Notes: generated by a model from the letters alone, not told the origin. A stretch of DNA of 64,000 nt from Bostrychus sinensis (GCA_020698575.1 CM036252.1:27853206-27917205); one strand, 5' to 3'. Shown: positions 21,562 to 33,390, numbered from the stretch's first letter. Made by a program: numbers and translations.

Positions 21562-21830
21562 CTAGGTACTCCTGGTCAAGATCTTGGCTAAACATCTGGC
21601 GAAGGGAATGCAGAGGACAAATGTGCCTACGGGCCTGGACAACCAGACTAACTCTTTTCCTATTCTATATAAAGAAGTTAGTCTAGCATCCATTACCTTG
21701 ACTTTTATTTCTATGGGTGGAACAATCACAGATGGAGTAACCAATCAGAGAAACAAAGGGCGGGACATAAGCAGTGCGCTACTGACCTGTAACCAAAACA
21801 AACATGGCGAATTGTTGCCAGTTTTGCCAT
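21562..21830. repeat. Dispersed repeat with one 50-bp unit of the 30-kb array
   Basis: Opens with AGCTAGGTACTCCTGGTCAA, a match to the array unit at 29.9-30.1 kb. It is followed by GACCAATCAGAG-like text (ACCAATCAGAGAAACAAAGG), typical of a dispersed element. Boundaries uncertain. Confidence 0.45.
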
Positions 21831-22149
21831 AAAACATAAGTATATGCCATATTATGAGCAGCTCTGTATCTATTTCTGAATGGGGACAGCAACAAAAGCC
21901 AGTTGTACAAAGACTTGTGGAAAACGTCAGTTTGTTTGAATGTGGTTGTTTCGTCTAACGTCAATGGGACTTTACTGTAATGAGATTTTACTGCAACAAG
22001 TTGAAGAAAAAAAATATAAATTTACATTACATTACAATTAAATTACAATTAAAGGGTACTGAAAAATATCGTGGACTTCAGTAGAGCCACTAGGTGACAA
22101 AGGAAACCATGAAACGCCGGTAATCAGGTGAGAAAAGTTCTAAAATTCG

Positions 22150-22345
22150 CACAGTACTAGGCCGGTGCCATCTTGGTTATTTTTTAATAAAGATTATCTT
22201 CTGCATTTGTAAGGTGCACTGCTGATAAATGGCTGTGATAGGTCATAGCCTGAGTGGAAATAGCTTGCTGTGGCTGAGGAACCAGACTCTCCTGCTTTCA
22301 AAAAGAGAGTAGGAAGGGCTGGCTGGCAGGCTACAAGAAAGTATG
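22150..22345 (-). repeat. Dispersed repeat, reverse relative of 14846-16330
   Basis: Reverse-complement reading gives GACCTATCACAGCCATTTAT and AAATAACCAAGATGGCACCG. These correspond to the left and right flanks of the hAT element at 15018-16241, with the 16.2-kb part joined directly to the 15.0-kb part. It therefore acts as an uninterrupted reference for that locus. Confidence 0.6.
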
Positions 22346-22514
22346 CTGTATAATTTAATTTATGTAAAAAAATAATAAAAAAAAAAAAAACATCACAAAA
22401 ACTGTTATTCAACAACAGAACAATGGGTATGGAGAAGGACTAGTAGCCCTTTTTTACTGCCAAGACCCTTCCTCACAAAACACACAAGAGACTCTCCAGC
22501 ATGTTCCACTTGGC

Positions 22515-22690
22515 TCTGGGACCTTTTTCTGGTGGAACATCCAGATGCCCGAGCCTTAGCTGACTCTATTCTGAGCTCTATCCAGGATGTTGTCCTTTCT
22601 CATGACCATAGGTGAGAGTAGAAACATAGATTGACTGGTAGCTCGAGACTTTTGCCCTTTGGCTCAGCACCTTCATTATCACAACACCTT
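22515..22690 (-). mobile_element. LINE fragment, reverse-transcriptase ORF 3' region
   Basis: Blocks ACATCCAGATGCCCGAGCC, CATGACCATAGGTGAGAGTA and TTTTGCCCTTTGGCTCAGCA are the antisense of a fish non-LTR element's ORF downstream of the RT domain (on the minus strand, LIYRS...PTLTYG-like and RWLGH-like text). It has internal deletions and is decayed. Other pieces of the same element type occur at 43080-43200 and 53935-54250. Confidence 0.65.
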
Positions 22691-22699
22691 TGGTTTTCA

Positions 22700-24560
22700 A
22701 TTAAACACACACCTAAGCTAAGTTTCATAGAAAAGATAAGACCCACTGCAAAGAAATCAAAAAAATTAAATTTGAAAAGGACACTTTTTTTCCTGATTCC
22801 TGGGGCAAAAGGGTTAATGTAACCTTCCATAATTTTGAAACAGTTCAGCAACAGTTCGCAAGACTCTGAAATAGCCTTTCTTTCCAAATTGAAATCAGAG
22901 TCCATCAGAATTATACACCGCTGAAGTAGCTCATAGCTCATTTTCTATTTTCCATACATTCCAATTTTCCATCCATTTCAAACTCCAACCATTATTTGTA
23001 CAAAATGCTTCACTGTTTCAGAATCTCCTGAACAAAAATCAGTGCTCAGTATCTGTCTAATATAACCATTACTAACAAACCTGAATGGTGGTCCGAGTTA
23101 ATCCCAGCTCTAATTACTGCAGTAGATGAAGTCAGTCTGGGTCCGTGATTGTCCGTCTTGAGCTCTTTATGTCCCGCTCAATAGAGAGACATTGATTGGG
23201 CAGTATCCAGCCTCTTAGACAGCTCATATCTTCACTTGTGCAAATGATAGTGCTAAGTGCTCTCATGTGGCACTGTGTCGGCTGACCAGGAACTGATAAA
23301 CTGCAGAGATGATGTGGTTGTAACTCGTCCTATTGACTTCCATACAGTTGTGGCTACCAAGTAATGTATATAGGCTATACTGTATAGCAATTGGTAGTTT
23401 ATAAAAATATTACATTAGGCATCATACACCAGAGCTTTCAACTATTTTTGGGACTTAAAGCAAGCATTTTTTTACTTGGATCTGAAAAAACCATTCAATC
23501 ATCTACTAGCGCATTATTAATAAGTCATCTGTGTAAAAACTATATCTTAAGACATCATATAGGCTTTGTTATTACTAATTTTAATACGCCAACAGATTTC
23601 AATAAGAGGCACTTTTGAAAATTAAAACATAGACAAACATTCACAGTAGCAGATTGCAGCATTACTCATAACTCATAAAAAGCCTTTGTCTTTCCACATC
23701 ATGGCTAGAATGTGGCACACATTTGGTAAAAGGGTAAGGGTAAAGGTAAAATGGCTGGAAAGTTGTGAAGGTATATGCAGTAGATGCAATTTAGCACATT
23801 TATTTAGAAATACGAATAAGGGAGCACTTCTACTTCTACATAGATGGAAGAAAATCAAAATCTGTATTCAAGGAAAAGTGTTTTGTTACTATGAGTACAA
23901 ATAAAACATATTAACTTGACTTGAAAAGTACATTTAAAAGATTTTCTTTTTGCAGTCATACAATGTAAAATCTACAACAACTTAGAATCCAGGAGCTTCT
24001 AATTCATATTTTTCAGTCAGGTGACATTTGTGTTCTACTGGAGGGCAAAACAAAGATGGTGGCATGCAGCAGGCAGGAAGAAATGCAGCCAAATAAGTAT
24101 TTAGATGGCCTTGACAACTTGGGAAATAATACGATATGGAGAAAAAATACAAATATTCAGGAGGCCCCCGCTGCCCTCTTTGAGCAGCTGCTGGAGCCAG
24201 GTTGCTTCCATACCTGGACTTTGGCAACATGTAACATCCTTAGACGGGCCCTGAAGATGAAAGCTTACAAAAGTTTGCAAAAAAAAAAAAAAATGTAATT
24301 TTTGCAAACTTGATTAAACAGTGGCTTCAGCTGATGTTAAATGGAGTAACGTTAAACCAGTGTTCTTACTCTCCAAGGAATTGTTGCCCACCAGAAAAGA
24401 CGTCACTGTGAAAACTATGTCTTGCAAGGCTTCACTGCCACTTTTACATTTAATAAATATGATTTTTTGTTTACTTGAGGAAATTTTCCCCCTAAAATTA
24501 TTTAACCCTTGCATACCCGTAGAAAACGCTACCCTTTTGTTACCTTAGTGGATGAGAAGA
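22700..24560. other. AT-rich intergenic sequence, no gene seen
   Basis: Short ORFs (up to 113 codons at 22600-22941, minus) have low-complexity or shadow character. No repeat with definable ends and no splice-framed exon was recognised. Confidence 0.5.
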
Positions 24561-25200
24561 TCTCAAAATATAGCATGAATATTTTCTTCAACTTTTTTTC
24601 CCCTCAAAACTACTAAAAAAAAAAAAAAAAAAAAAGTATAAAAAATCAAAAATGTTACCTTTTAATTATCGATTTTTAAAGCAAAGTTACTGATGTGGTT
24701 AAAAAAAGAAACAAATAAACAAACAAACACAAAATTAGAAAAAAAATTACAAAACTAAAAATTTATCAAAATTAAATAAAATTTAAAAAAGTGTTGTTTC
24801 TGATCTTTGACATGTCCAAGACTCTGATAAAACATAAAAACAAATCACTTTTTCATATTGAAAAAAAGTCATTTTGAGTGTGTTTTTCCATATTAGTGAT
24901 ATTTTTATATTTTTGTATATTTAACTGGTAATTAAAAAATAAAATCTTGGATTTTTTTCCCCCCAAATTTTGTCGTTTTGAGCAGAACTGAGATTGAAAC
25001 AGATTTCATTCGATATGTAATCTGCTGTATTTTTCCAGCAGTTGAAATAAGTGGATGTTTTCATCCCCAGGCATACATAAGGGTAGTAAATTTGCCCACA
25101 GTGTATTATTGACCAATAGAACATTTTAAAATCATATTTACAAATTGTATGTCAAATTAAGGTTTGTCACCAAAAATCACAAAATTTTCTCACTTACAGT
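24561..25200. other. A-rich low-complexity tract
   Basis: Poly-A and AAAAATC/AAACAAAC runs dominate 24610-24900. No coding or repeat boundary is visible. Confidence 0.55.
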
Positions 25201-25744
25201 GGAACTTATGGCCGAATAAAGAGTGATCAATGACCTCTAGTGGCTGAAAACGTGCCCAGGCGTACAAAAGGATTAAGTAAAAGTATGTACCCAGAAAGTT
25301 CAATTTGTACCTAAATTAACTTAAAAAGATACTTTCCACAATTAGATTACACAATGTGCTGACTTGTGTTTTTCAACTGACCTTGTAATTGTGTCTATAT
25401 CTCACATAAACTACACAGAAAACCTCCAATTGCTTACTGAATTCTTAAAACCACATGAATGCAGCAACAGAAAGCCACCACAATACCCATCTAGCTAACA
25501 TAGACTGTAGTCAATACAAAGTAATCAAAAATAGCCTCTGCATAAGGTCACACAGGAGGAGTTATGAAAGCCCACAACTTATAAAGAACCTTGCTGAGAT
25601 AAGTGGACATGTTGATGGATATGCTTACATTCAAAAATATCAAGATTAAAATGTCCTGTGTTTTTCTGCACCGGCGATCGATACAAGGGGGACAAAAGTG
25701 ATCTGAACCTAAGACTGACTTTGAAATATCACACTCCCTTTTAG

Positions 25745-26000
25745 CTTCTCCATTTTATTCTTCCAGCCCTCCTCTCTGCTCCGACAGTGAATATTTAGGC
25801 TATTTTAGCACGGTGATTGATAGGCCTACCTCCCAGTCAGCCGGAGAAAAGTGCCACGAGCCCCGCAACCATTTAGCCTTGAGCCTTGAGTGATATTGAT
25901 CTGAAAAGTCTGAAATGAGAGGGGAAATTGAATAGCGCCGTGGCTAATTACGGCTAACAGGGAATTAGCTCGTAATGTGTTAGCGTTAGCACTCACACAT
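25745..26000. other. Non-repetitive GC-richer island
   Basis: Includes CAGCCGGAGAAAAGTGCCACG, read in two parts as CAGCCGGAGAAA and AGTGCCACG, and the TTAATTACGG-like GGCTAATTACGGCTAACAGG. No repeat ends or open frame. Candidate conserved non-coding element. Confidence 0.3.
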
Positions 26001-26057
26001 AACAATGACCTTGACTGAAAAAAAGGGAAGATTTGGGTATAGCAGCTAAAGATATCA

Positions 26058-26330
26058 TCAGAAGTGGAAGAGGTACTACAAATCTGTGTGTAAGTAAAAA
26101 TACTGTGACCTAAAATTATTATTACTCAAGTAGAAGTAAAAGTAGCCAGCAAAATTACAACTTCAGTAAAAGTAAAAAAGTATTGAGTATATGAAAATAA
26201 AAAGTATTGCTATTTCTGCAACTGGTAATGGTACTTCTATTATTACTACTACTACTGCTACTAGTACCACAGTTGCTACTACTGCTACCACTATTACTAC
26301 AAGTGCCACTGCAACTATTAAAAGTTGTTT
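26058..26330. repeat. hAT fragment with (TAC/TTA)n trinucleotide core
   Basis: Starts with a degraded GAAGTGGAAGAGGTACT end and AAGTAGAAGTAAAAGTAGCC, as in the 29291 family. It then passes into ACTACTACTGCTACTAG-type trinucleotides. A 75-codon Thr/Ala-rich ORF here comes from the trinucleotide run. A reverse relative is at 30180-30330. Confidence 0.5.
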
Positions 26331-26410
26331 TAGTCTTGAAAATAGTGCTGTGGAGGTAGGAGTTAAATGTAAACTTACTCCAAGTTTTAAAGCTACATTT
26401 TTAAGTTTTT

Positions 26411-26435
26411 TAAGGTAAGGTAAGGTAAGGTAAGG
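26411..26435 (+). repeat. (TAAGG)5 microsatellite
   Basis: Five tandem TAAGG units abutting the 26436 repeat, whose adjoining text is TATACTTTATTGATCCCC. Such short runs often sit at the end of this element type. Confidence 0.8.
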
Positions 26436-26763
26436 TATACTTTATTGATCCCCCATAGGGGAAATTCATTCTCTGCATTTGACCCATCCCTCAATGCCGC
26501 TGGGGCAACCTGTCAGGAGCAGTGGGCTGCTGCTGCAGTGCTCCAGATCTTGAGCCAGGATCCTGGTCAGGAGCATTTGGCTGGAGGTTTTTGCCTATTG
26601 TGCATGTTTTGAGGTTGATGGGGGAAACCGGAGTACCCGGAGGAAACCCACCCAGGGGAGAACATGCAAACTCCACACAGAAAGGCCCCACACGGCCCGG
26701 GAATCGAACCCAGGACCTTCTTGCTGTGAGGCAGGAGTGCTAGCCACTATGCCACCGTGCCGC
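26436..26763 (-). repeat. Composite tRNA-like repeat, reverse orientation
   Basis: Reverse reading begins GGCGGCACGGTGGCATAGTG and continues GCTAGCACTCCTGCCTCACA, GGTTCGATTCCCGGGCCG (intact B-box-like motif) and TGGAGTTTGCATGTTCTCCC. It ends in GAATTTCCCCTATGGGGG and AATAAAGTATACC. The B box and its consensus-like spacing suggest a younger copy than the other tRNA-like repeats. ORFs on both strands across it come from the repeat. Confidence 0.75.
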
Positions 26764-27201
26764 CATAACAGATGTAGATTCAGCACATTTTACTTGAGCC
26801 CAGTTTATGAATTAAAATATAGTACAGTACACTACATGCATTAAAATACAAATAAGCTATATTTCATTTTTACTTCATATATAACTGTATGGCCACAAAT
26901 CAGAGCTAGTATTAGTATAGTCATGTCCTCAATTCATATATGCCGATTTTGTATGCAAAAATTTAGCAGGAAACAATAAGAAAATCAATAAAGAATGTGA
27001 ATCGTATCTATTGCCATCCCTACTAGAAAGTGTATTTATGTAAAAGTTAATGTATGTTTTAGAAAATGTTATTCATTCTAAGAATTGTTCACTCTACAGG
27101 GTAAAGAGACTATGGCTATGATTCAATTGCTATTTAAAAAAGAGTTTGAACAAGTGTGGTGTAGGTTTGTTTGCCATAGCTATAAAGTGATGATTTTATT
27201 A

Positions 27202-27440
27202 AAGCTGGGACTTTAAACATAATAATTACAATTTAAGAACTACAGAAAAAAAAAATTAATGCATTAAAAAAATTAACACTTATGTGGCAACCCAGACCTT
27301 TTCTCAGTGGCTTTAAATTGTGGCACATGGTAATCAGGGCTGGACATCCACACTGACCAAAATTCCAAATTTCAGCTTTGGGCAGTATATGCATGTGGCT
27401 ACAGCACTCCAGGTAAATATGGTGGTTTCCTCTGAGGCCG
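27202..27440 (-). mobile_element. Degraded reverse copy of the 8101-8780 element
   Basis: Left end AGCTGGGACTTTAAACATAA equals the TAGGGCTGGGACTTTAACAT end of the 8.1-kb element. The stretch GGGCTGGACATCCACACTGA and TTTTCTCAGTGGCTTTAAA are reverse relatives of 8630-8705. It is truncated before the other end. Confidence 0.65.
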
Positions 27441-27449
27441 ATCTGCTCC

Positions 27450-28990
27450 AACACTTCTTCATAAAATTTAAACATGCTTCTTTTTTAATTTTTTCTATGC
27501 AACCTCTTTTTTTTCCTTCTTTTTTCTCTCTTTTTTCTCTTTATGCAAGCTTCTATGTTGTACCTCTAGTTTTTATTTTGTACTCTTTTTATAGATGTGT
27601 TTGATGAAAATGAAATTTTATTAAGGCTTGCTGATTGTTGCTGAATGCTGTTAAAGTTAAGTCTTCATAGTGTAATTTGTAAATATGTAAAGAGGTTTTG
27701 GTTTAGCCCAATGCTTTCACTTAATGATTAATATTTTATTAATATTTATTCATTTTAGAGCAATCTTTTGACCTGTCTGTTTCTCTATGCGTGTATTACA
27801 ACTTCTAAAAAAAATAAAATAAAAAAATCTCCTGTGTGATATGACTCACATTTGCACTCAGTGTCACGCCTGCCTCTGCTCTGCTGTCCTCTTGTGGTGT
27901 CCTGACTGAAAGCATCTGGAAAAACAACAAACAAAAACCCTTGTTATTGTACCCTTCTTTCTCCACTTGATGGCACTGTTTAATTTCCAATCCCCCTCAG
28001 TTATTTGCTTGTGTGTGACAGGACACTGGGACGGGAGCCAGTACTGGGGATTATGGTGAATCACAATGCAGCGGCGTCAAAATGCAGATAACAGTTTTTA
28101 ATCTTCAAAACTATGAACAAGCAGAAAAAAAACAAAACAAAAAATTGAGTTCAGATGTGAGTTAGGTTTGGTTTCTGACTATGACTATATGGCGCCCACA
28201 CATTTCCAAGCCATGACAAGCAAAAATATATAGAATTCTGCAGCCATTTATCTTCTATAGAGGGTTTATGGACTATAATTGCATGCTAAAATAGAATACT
28301 CTCGACTGTTAAGAATGCTCAAGGGCTTTAATATGAAATAATAATATAGTAGTGTATATGCACAAATCAATTAGTTGGACTGCTGTGTTAAGAGCTATTA
28401 AAAGCTAATGCACAAAAGAGTCAGACTCATAATTACATAAGAGAACTCAGTAACATTGCAGTTTATTTGAAGACACATACAAATATCTTGTTTTAATTAA
28501 TGGAAAATTGAAAGTATTTTTGATTATGTTTAGGGAATTGACAAAGTTCTTTATTACTTGCAACTGATTGATTTTTTTGTAAATTGCATTATTTCTATTG
28601 TACATGTTTCGACTGTTCTTGGGGAGTGTGCCTGGTAGACTGGTAAGGGGACCACCTCAAAAGAAGTACAAAAGGCAGGGCAATTTGGTGGAAAAAGGAG
28701 GGACCGATTACTAGAGAAATAAAAAGGTCAAACAGATAGAAATCAGATTTTTAAAAATATAAAAAACAGGGAGAGTGCACAATTTCCAGTCACTCAAAGC
28801 AAAATTTAAAGTATATGCTAAATACTGACAGCTTCTACACAAATTGTCACTATGCTACTAATGGAAACTGGAGTGACAGCAATTCATGTAGTTACTCAGG
28901 CCAGAATATGCACAATTCTGTTGCCAAGGTTCAGTGGTTGAATATAAAAGTAAGTAGGTACTTGTAACCACAGAAATGTAAACAATAGGC
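27450..28990. other. Intergenic sequence without recognisable features
   Basis: AT-rich. T-rich runs at 27480-27560 and a poly-A-rich stretch at 27809-27829. No exon, RNA gene or bounded repeat was found. Confidence 0.5.
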
Positions 28991-29000
28991 TAATTCTTCA

Positions 29001-29056
29001 GCTAACTACTCCTGACCAGGATCCTGGGTCAAAATCTGGAGAAGGGTCCAGCTACT
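29001..29056 (+). repeat. Isolated unit of the 50-bp CTCCTGACCAGGATCCTGG repeat
   Basis: AACTACTCCTGACCAGGATC and GGAGAAGGGTCCAGCTA form one unit of the array that follows at 29.28-30.15 kb. Confidence 0.65.
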
Positions 29057-29280
29057 GTAATGTGATCTAAGTGATTTATTTCTAGGAGCACCACTAGGAG
29101 GCACTGGTGATTGTTGGTACTGGTTGAAACTACCTGCTTACAGTATACGCTATGATTTCTGGGTAATCACAGTATATCAGAATGTGCAACCTGCAAGATG
29201 TGATTCCTGTGGTTAAGCTGTTCTACATTTCATGTTAAAACAGTTTGCTCAATTCCATGAATCAGTGAATTTATGACAGG

Positions 29281-30150
29281 TACTCCAGACCAGTGGTGGA
29301 ATCTAACAAAGTAAAAGTACTTAGTTACTTTACTTAAGAACATTTTTCATGTATCTGTACTTTACTTAGGTACATTTTACAAGGGCTACTTATACTTTTA
29401 TTTCACTACATTTTAGAGCAAGTTTCTGTACTTTTTACTGCACTACATTTCTGAGTCAGTTTGAAGTATGAAGTATTTTAAGCTTTGGTTTAAAATCCTG
29501 TGTTTTTGTCATGGCCTCATTGTAGACACAGAGTACTTAAATATAACAGATGCAGTAAAGTAGTACTCCTTCAGAAACATCAGAATAATAGACAGAAGAC
29601 CTCAGTGGCAGTTTAAATGTCTTCTACTGCACCAGTTTGTTCATTTCACCTGTAATCCGCACAATGTTTCAGCAAGACCTCATTAATAAGTTGTTAAATC
29701 TGTGCAAAATACTTTTACTTTTTTACTTGCAAGTACATTTAAAAGTGAGTACTTTTATACTTGTACTTAAGTAGACATTTTACAGTGATACTTTTACTTT
29801 TACTTGAGTAAATATTAGCTCCTTTGTCGAAGTAAAGAAATTGAGTACTTCTTCCACCACTGGTCCAGGCCAGTATCCTGACAGAAGATCTAGAGAAGGG
29901 TCCAACTAGGTACTCCTGATGATGATCCTAGCTCAACATCTAAAGAAGGGTCTAGCTATGTACTCCTGACCAAGATCCTGACTCATGATCTAGAAAGGAG
30001 TCGAGCTAGGTACCCCTGACGAGAATCCTAGCTCAGGATGTAAAGAAAGGTCCTGCTCCAGAACGTATTCCTTACCAAGATCCTGGTTCAAGATCTGGAG
30101 AAGGGTCCAGCTAGGTACTCCTGACCAGGATCCTGGAACATTCAATCACC
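29281..30150 (+). repeat. Degenerate 50-bp tandem array, split by a hAT-type element
   Basis: Around five diverged units of about 50 bp share the frame AGCTAGGTACTCCTGACC, GATCCTGGCTCAAGATCT, GGAGAAGGGTCC. The first unit is interrupted by the 29291-29862 element and continues at 29863. One unit is stretched near 30050 (CTGCTCCAGAACGTATTCC). Single units also occur at 21562 and 29001. Confidence 0.7.
29291..29862. mobile_element. Non-autonomous hAT-type element, 572 bp
   Basis: Left CAGTGGTGGAATCTAAC and right CTTCTTCCACCACTG form the inverted ends, with AAGTACTTAG/AGTTACTTTACTT words inside each. Flanks CTCCAGAC (29283-29290) and GTCCAGGC (29863-29870) agree at six of eight. Removing the element and one flank copy restores a normal array unit (GGTACTCCAGAC joined to CAGTATCCTGACAG), which supports the boundaries independently. 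Confidence 0.8.
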
Positions 30151-30519
30151 TAGCAATCAGAGGATCCTGTATTCACTAGCATTAATTGCATTAGTAGTAG
30201 TAGTCATGTAGTAGCAGTTGCACCACTATAGTAGAAGTAGCAGCAGTTGTAGTAATAACACTATTTTTACTTTAACTTGAGTAATAATATTTTGAACTAA
30301 TGAGGTTTTTCCCCATCTCTGTCAGTATTAGAACTCATTAGAACTCTACTGTTTTTATAGGATTTTTTTTAGGATATTTTTGCCACTAGCTGCCTCCTAA
30401 TCCTACCCCAAACTCACCTGTAACACTTTGTAATTGTCCCGAATCTACACTCCATTCCTTGTTTCTATTTCAAAGAACATAAAAGCAGTTGGCGGTTAGT
30501 TAGAACATGTGAACTCGTC

Positions 30520-30740
30520 TTCTGAGAAAGTGCCTTGAGCGTCCTCCTACAGCCGTGCTTATCACGCCCCGTCCGTGTTTAAAGCGCAGCTGGTTCCTCC
30601 GTCGGAGCGGCTGTGGGGAGTTTAATTGCATTAGGCTCGTTGCTGACTCCGGCGAAGCGAGCGACACTACAGGGGTCCACAGTCCTCATTAGACCAGATT
30701 CACTGATGATGAATGTGGACGCACGAAAATTCCACTTATG
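30520..30740. other. Non-repetitive GC-rich island
   Basis: CpG-containing text (CACGCCCCGTCCGTG, CCTCCGTCGGAGCGGC, ACTCCGGCGAAGCGAGCGAC) followed by TTTAATTGCATTAGGCTCG. It ends where the TTTAG-CCTGG array begins. Candidate conserved or regulatory element; a 76-codon plus-strand ORF over it shows no family motif. Confidence 0.35.
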
Positions 30741-30835
30741 CCAAAGGAAACGCAGTAGGGTGTGGCCTGGGACGAGAGGCCATTTGAAAGCAGGAGAAGA
30801 TACTGCAGATTCTTTTAATGACAGGGGATTAGTAA

Positions 30836-31680
30836 AAGTTTAGACCTGGTTTAGTCTTGGTTTGGACCTAGTTAGAGCTGGCTTAGACCTACTTTAGTCC
30901 TGGTTAAGTAGACCTGGCTAAGTCCTGGTTAAGGCCATGTTAAGTTCTGGTTTTGACCTAGTTTAGACCTGGTTTAGGCCTACTTTAGTTCTGGTCTAGT
31001 TCTAGTTTAGACCTGGTTTAGTCCTGGTTAAGTTGACCTGGCTAAGTTCTAGTTTAGACTTGGTTTAGTTCTTGTTTAGTCCTTGATTAGTTCTAGTTTT
31101 GACCAGGTCTCTTCCTGGTTTCATCCTGTTTTTGTACTGGTTAAGTCTTGGTTTAGATCTGGTTTGGAACAAGTATAGACCTGGATTAGAATGGGTTCAG
31201 ACCTAATTTAGTCTTAGTTTAGATCTAGTTTAGAACTGGTTTAGTTCTGGTTTAGACCTGGTTCAGTCCTGGTTTAGACCTGGTTTAGACCTAGTTTAGA
31301 CTTAGTTTAGTCCTGTAAAGTCCATTTTAAGTTCTGATTTAGACCTGGTTTTGACCTAGTTTAGTTCTAGTTTTGACCAGGTATCATTCTGGTTTCATCC
31401 TGTTTTTGTACTGGTTAAGTCCTGGTTTTGTACCAATTCAGTCCTAGTTTAGACCTGGCTTAGGCCTGGTTTACTCCTAGTTTAGACCTGGTTTAGTCCT
31501 AGTTTCTAACTGGGTTAGCCCTAGTTCAGCCCTAGTTAAGTTGAGCTTGCTAAGTCCTAGTTTAGACTTGGTTCAGTCCCACTTTAGACCTGGTTTAGTC
31601 CTAGTTTAGACCTGGTTTAGACTTAGTTTAGCTCTGCTCTAATTGTAGTTTAGACCTAGTTTCATCCTGTTTTTGTCTAT
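30836..31680 (+). repeat. Degenerate minisatellite, TTTAG(T/A)CCTGG units
   Basis: About 840 bp built almost wholly of 11-12-bp words, alternately TTTAGTCCTGG and TTTAGACCTGG (about 23 bp as a pair), with frequent substitutions such as TAAGTCCTGG and TTTTGACC. Small outposts of the same word are at 11085-11180, 18395-18425 (reverse) and 33585-33720. Confidence 0.88.
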
Positions 31681-31689
31681 ACTACACAT

Positions 31690-32520
31690 ATACACACAAA
31701 TTTAATAACACTTTGAATGTAATCTCTGACTTTACATGAAACAAATAGTTAATGAAGTCTTTTTTTTTTTTTTTTTTTTTTTTTACATTGAAACCATTTT
31801 TTATTCTCAAGCTAAACTCTGAGCTAAAGCAGTTCCATGTTATGCTAGCAAGTCACAACCAGAAAAGAGAGTAAAAGCTTCAAACTTCATTTTACCACAA
31901 CATAAGATAACTTCATTTACTTTTAACAATTTTTGGCTAAACACATTTTACTAACAAATACTAGAAAGCAGGATTTAGCAGGACTTACCTACTCACAGAA
32001 ATAATCCACTTGATGGTCCCACTCCTTCACTCAAGGCCATGTGTTGAAAATCTTCTTCTGGTGATTGCTGAGTCCTGGTGCTAATATGTACACTGTCCAA
32101 AGTGTTTTGTGCTTCCTAATAAATCCCATTCATTCCCATTTGTATCAGTGTCCTTTCAACCCAGTCCTGTGCGAAAACCTTTCCCTTAGGGTGTGATCCA
32201 AACCTTCCTCAGAGATATTGTCCACATACAAAACCTCTTAGCTGCCTCATGACTCTCCTTGAATCCCACTGTACAGTTACTGACCATGGCAAGAAAATAC
32301 CTTTTCTCCACAGTAATGTAATTCCTTTTTTTTAATTTTTTTATTTCCTCTGGTGCTTTAGGTTCTTCCCACGGCTTCAGCGTATGATGTTATTGATCCA
32401 AGCTAAATCCCAGGGGTGGTGGCTGTCAACTACTGTAAGGCCTCTTGGTTGCCCCCTAGCTTCATGGAGTGTAATGTACAGAGCCGCTTTATGTGATCTT
32501 TTCAGTTAAAAGTTGCATTT
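31690..32520. other. Unique intergenic sequence with a 27-bp poly-T
   Basis: Poly-T at 31760-31786. The remainder shows no repeat ends and no coding exon. Confidence 0.5.
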
Positions 32521-32535
32521 TTGGTTAAACTAGAT

Positions 32536-32892
32536 AAATGGTTCCCACCCACGTACCCCCTACTCCTGCACACTTAAGCACAGCACACATCAGCATCATA
32601 TTTTTTTGTAATAGCAGTTCATTAAAACAAAAAGAAAAAAAAGAAGAAGAAGAAGAATAAAAAAAGAAATTTACAAAACATTTAGCTGATAGAATAAACA
32701 CATTACTAAACTTAATAATAATAATAGTGTTATAATTTCCTGAACACTACAGGGTATGTGTATAAGGTACACAAACATACACAAAATCTAATCAGGTTGT
32801 TCACAAATCATGTTTTTGAAATAATTTTATGTACCCTATAAATCTTTTTGCATACACCTGGTGGTACCCATACCCCAGTTTGGAAACCACTG
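32536..32892. mobile_element. hAT-type element, 357 bp, perfect target duplication
   Basis: Left AAATGGTTCCCACCCACG and right CAGTTTGGAAACCACTG are the two ends (the first bases of the left end have decayed). Identical 8-mers AACTAGAT flank it at 32528-32535 and 32893-32900. A GAAGAAGAAG run lies inside at about 32641-32656. A partial relative is at 33473-33545. Confidence 0.8.
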
Positions 32893-32999
32893 AACTAGAT
32901 TATACATTTAGAGAAAATGTTTCATCAAACATTCATAGCTGGGTCAAGAATGTATATTTTTTTAGTGTATTTTATGTGTGGTCACTGTAAAATTTCAAA

Positions 33000-33390
33000 A
33001 GTCACGCTGCCATCTTGCGCCACCCTGATTCATATAAAAGTGAATATAAATACCCTGAGAACAGAAGCCTGCCGCCACCTCTTCTCACTTTCTCTGTCGT
33101 CGTCCTCTCCGCGCCGGCCTGCACAAGTCTCATTTATCCATCGCTGATACCAAATCGAGTTACCGCGGCCGGGGGGATTGGCACAAAATCGAAGACATCA
33201 CATCCACAGCGGGAGGCAGCGGTCGGCATATTTAATATTCTACAAGCTGCAAGAGGAGAACGGGGCAGGAGGCAGGAGAGGAGGATAAGAGGATTTAGAC
33301 ACTGTGGAGGGATGGATGACTTTTAGGAATGTTTCTGATTGCAATTTTAAATCCTAATATTGAGTGGATTTATCATTCTTAAAGTATGTA
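33000..33390 (+). promoter_or_regulatory. Candidate promoter / non-coding first exon, CpG-containing
   Basis: TATAAAAG at 33033-33040 is followed after about 25 bases by a GC- and CpG-rich, non-repetitive stretch (GTCGTCGTCCTCTCCGCGCC, GTTACCGCGGCCGGGGGG). A possible donor AAA|GTATGT lies at 33384. ORFs of 76 and 103 codons cross it without recognisable motifs. It could be a promoter and 5' UTR exon, perhaps of nrxn2 (which follows RASGRP2 in human), or a conserved enhancer. Low certainty. Confidence 0.25.

Noticed and set aside
24561..24900. retroposon poly-A tail
   Set aside because: Long A-rich stretch without an AATAAA-plus-tail arrangement or target duplication; treated as low complexity.
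26436..26763. functional tRNA gene
   Set aside because: Only the tRNA-like head with a B box is present; the acceptor stem does not close and the rest is SINE-type body.
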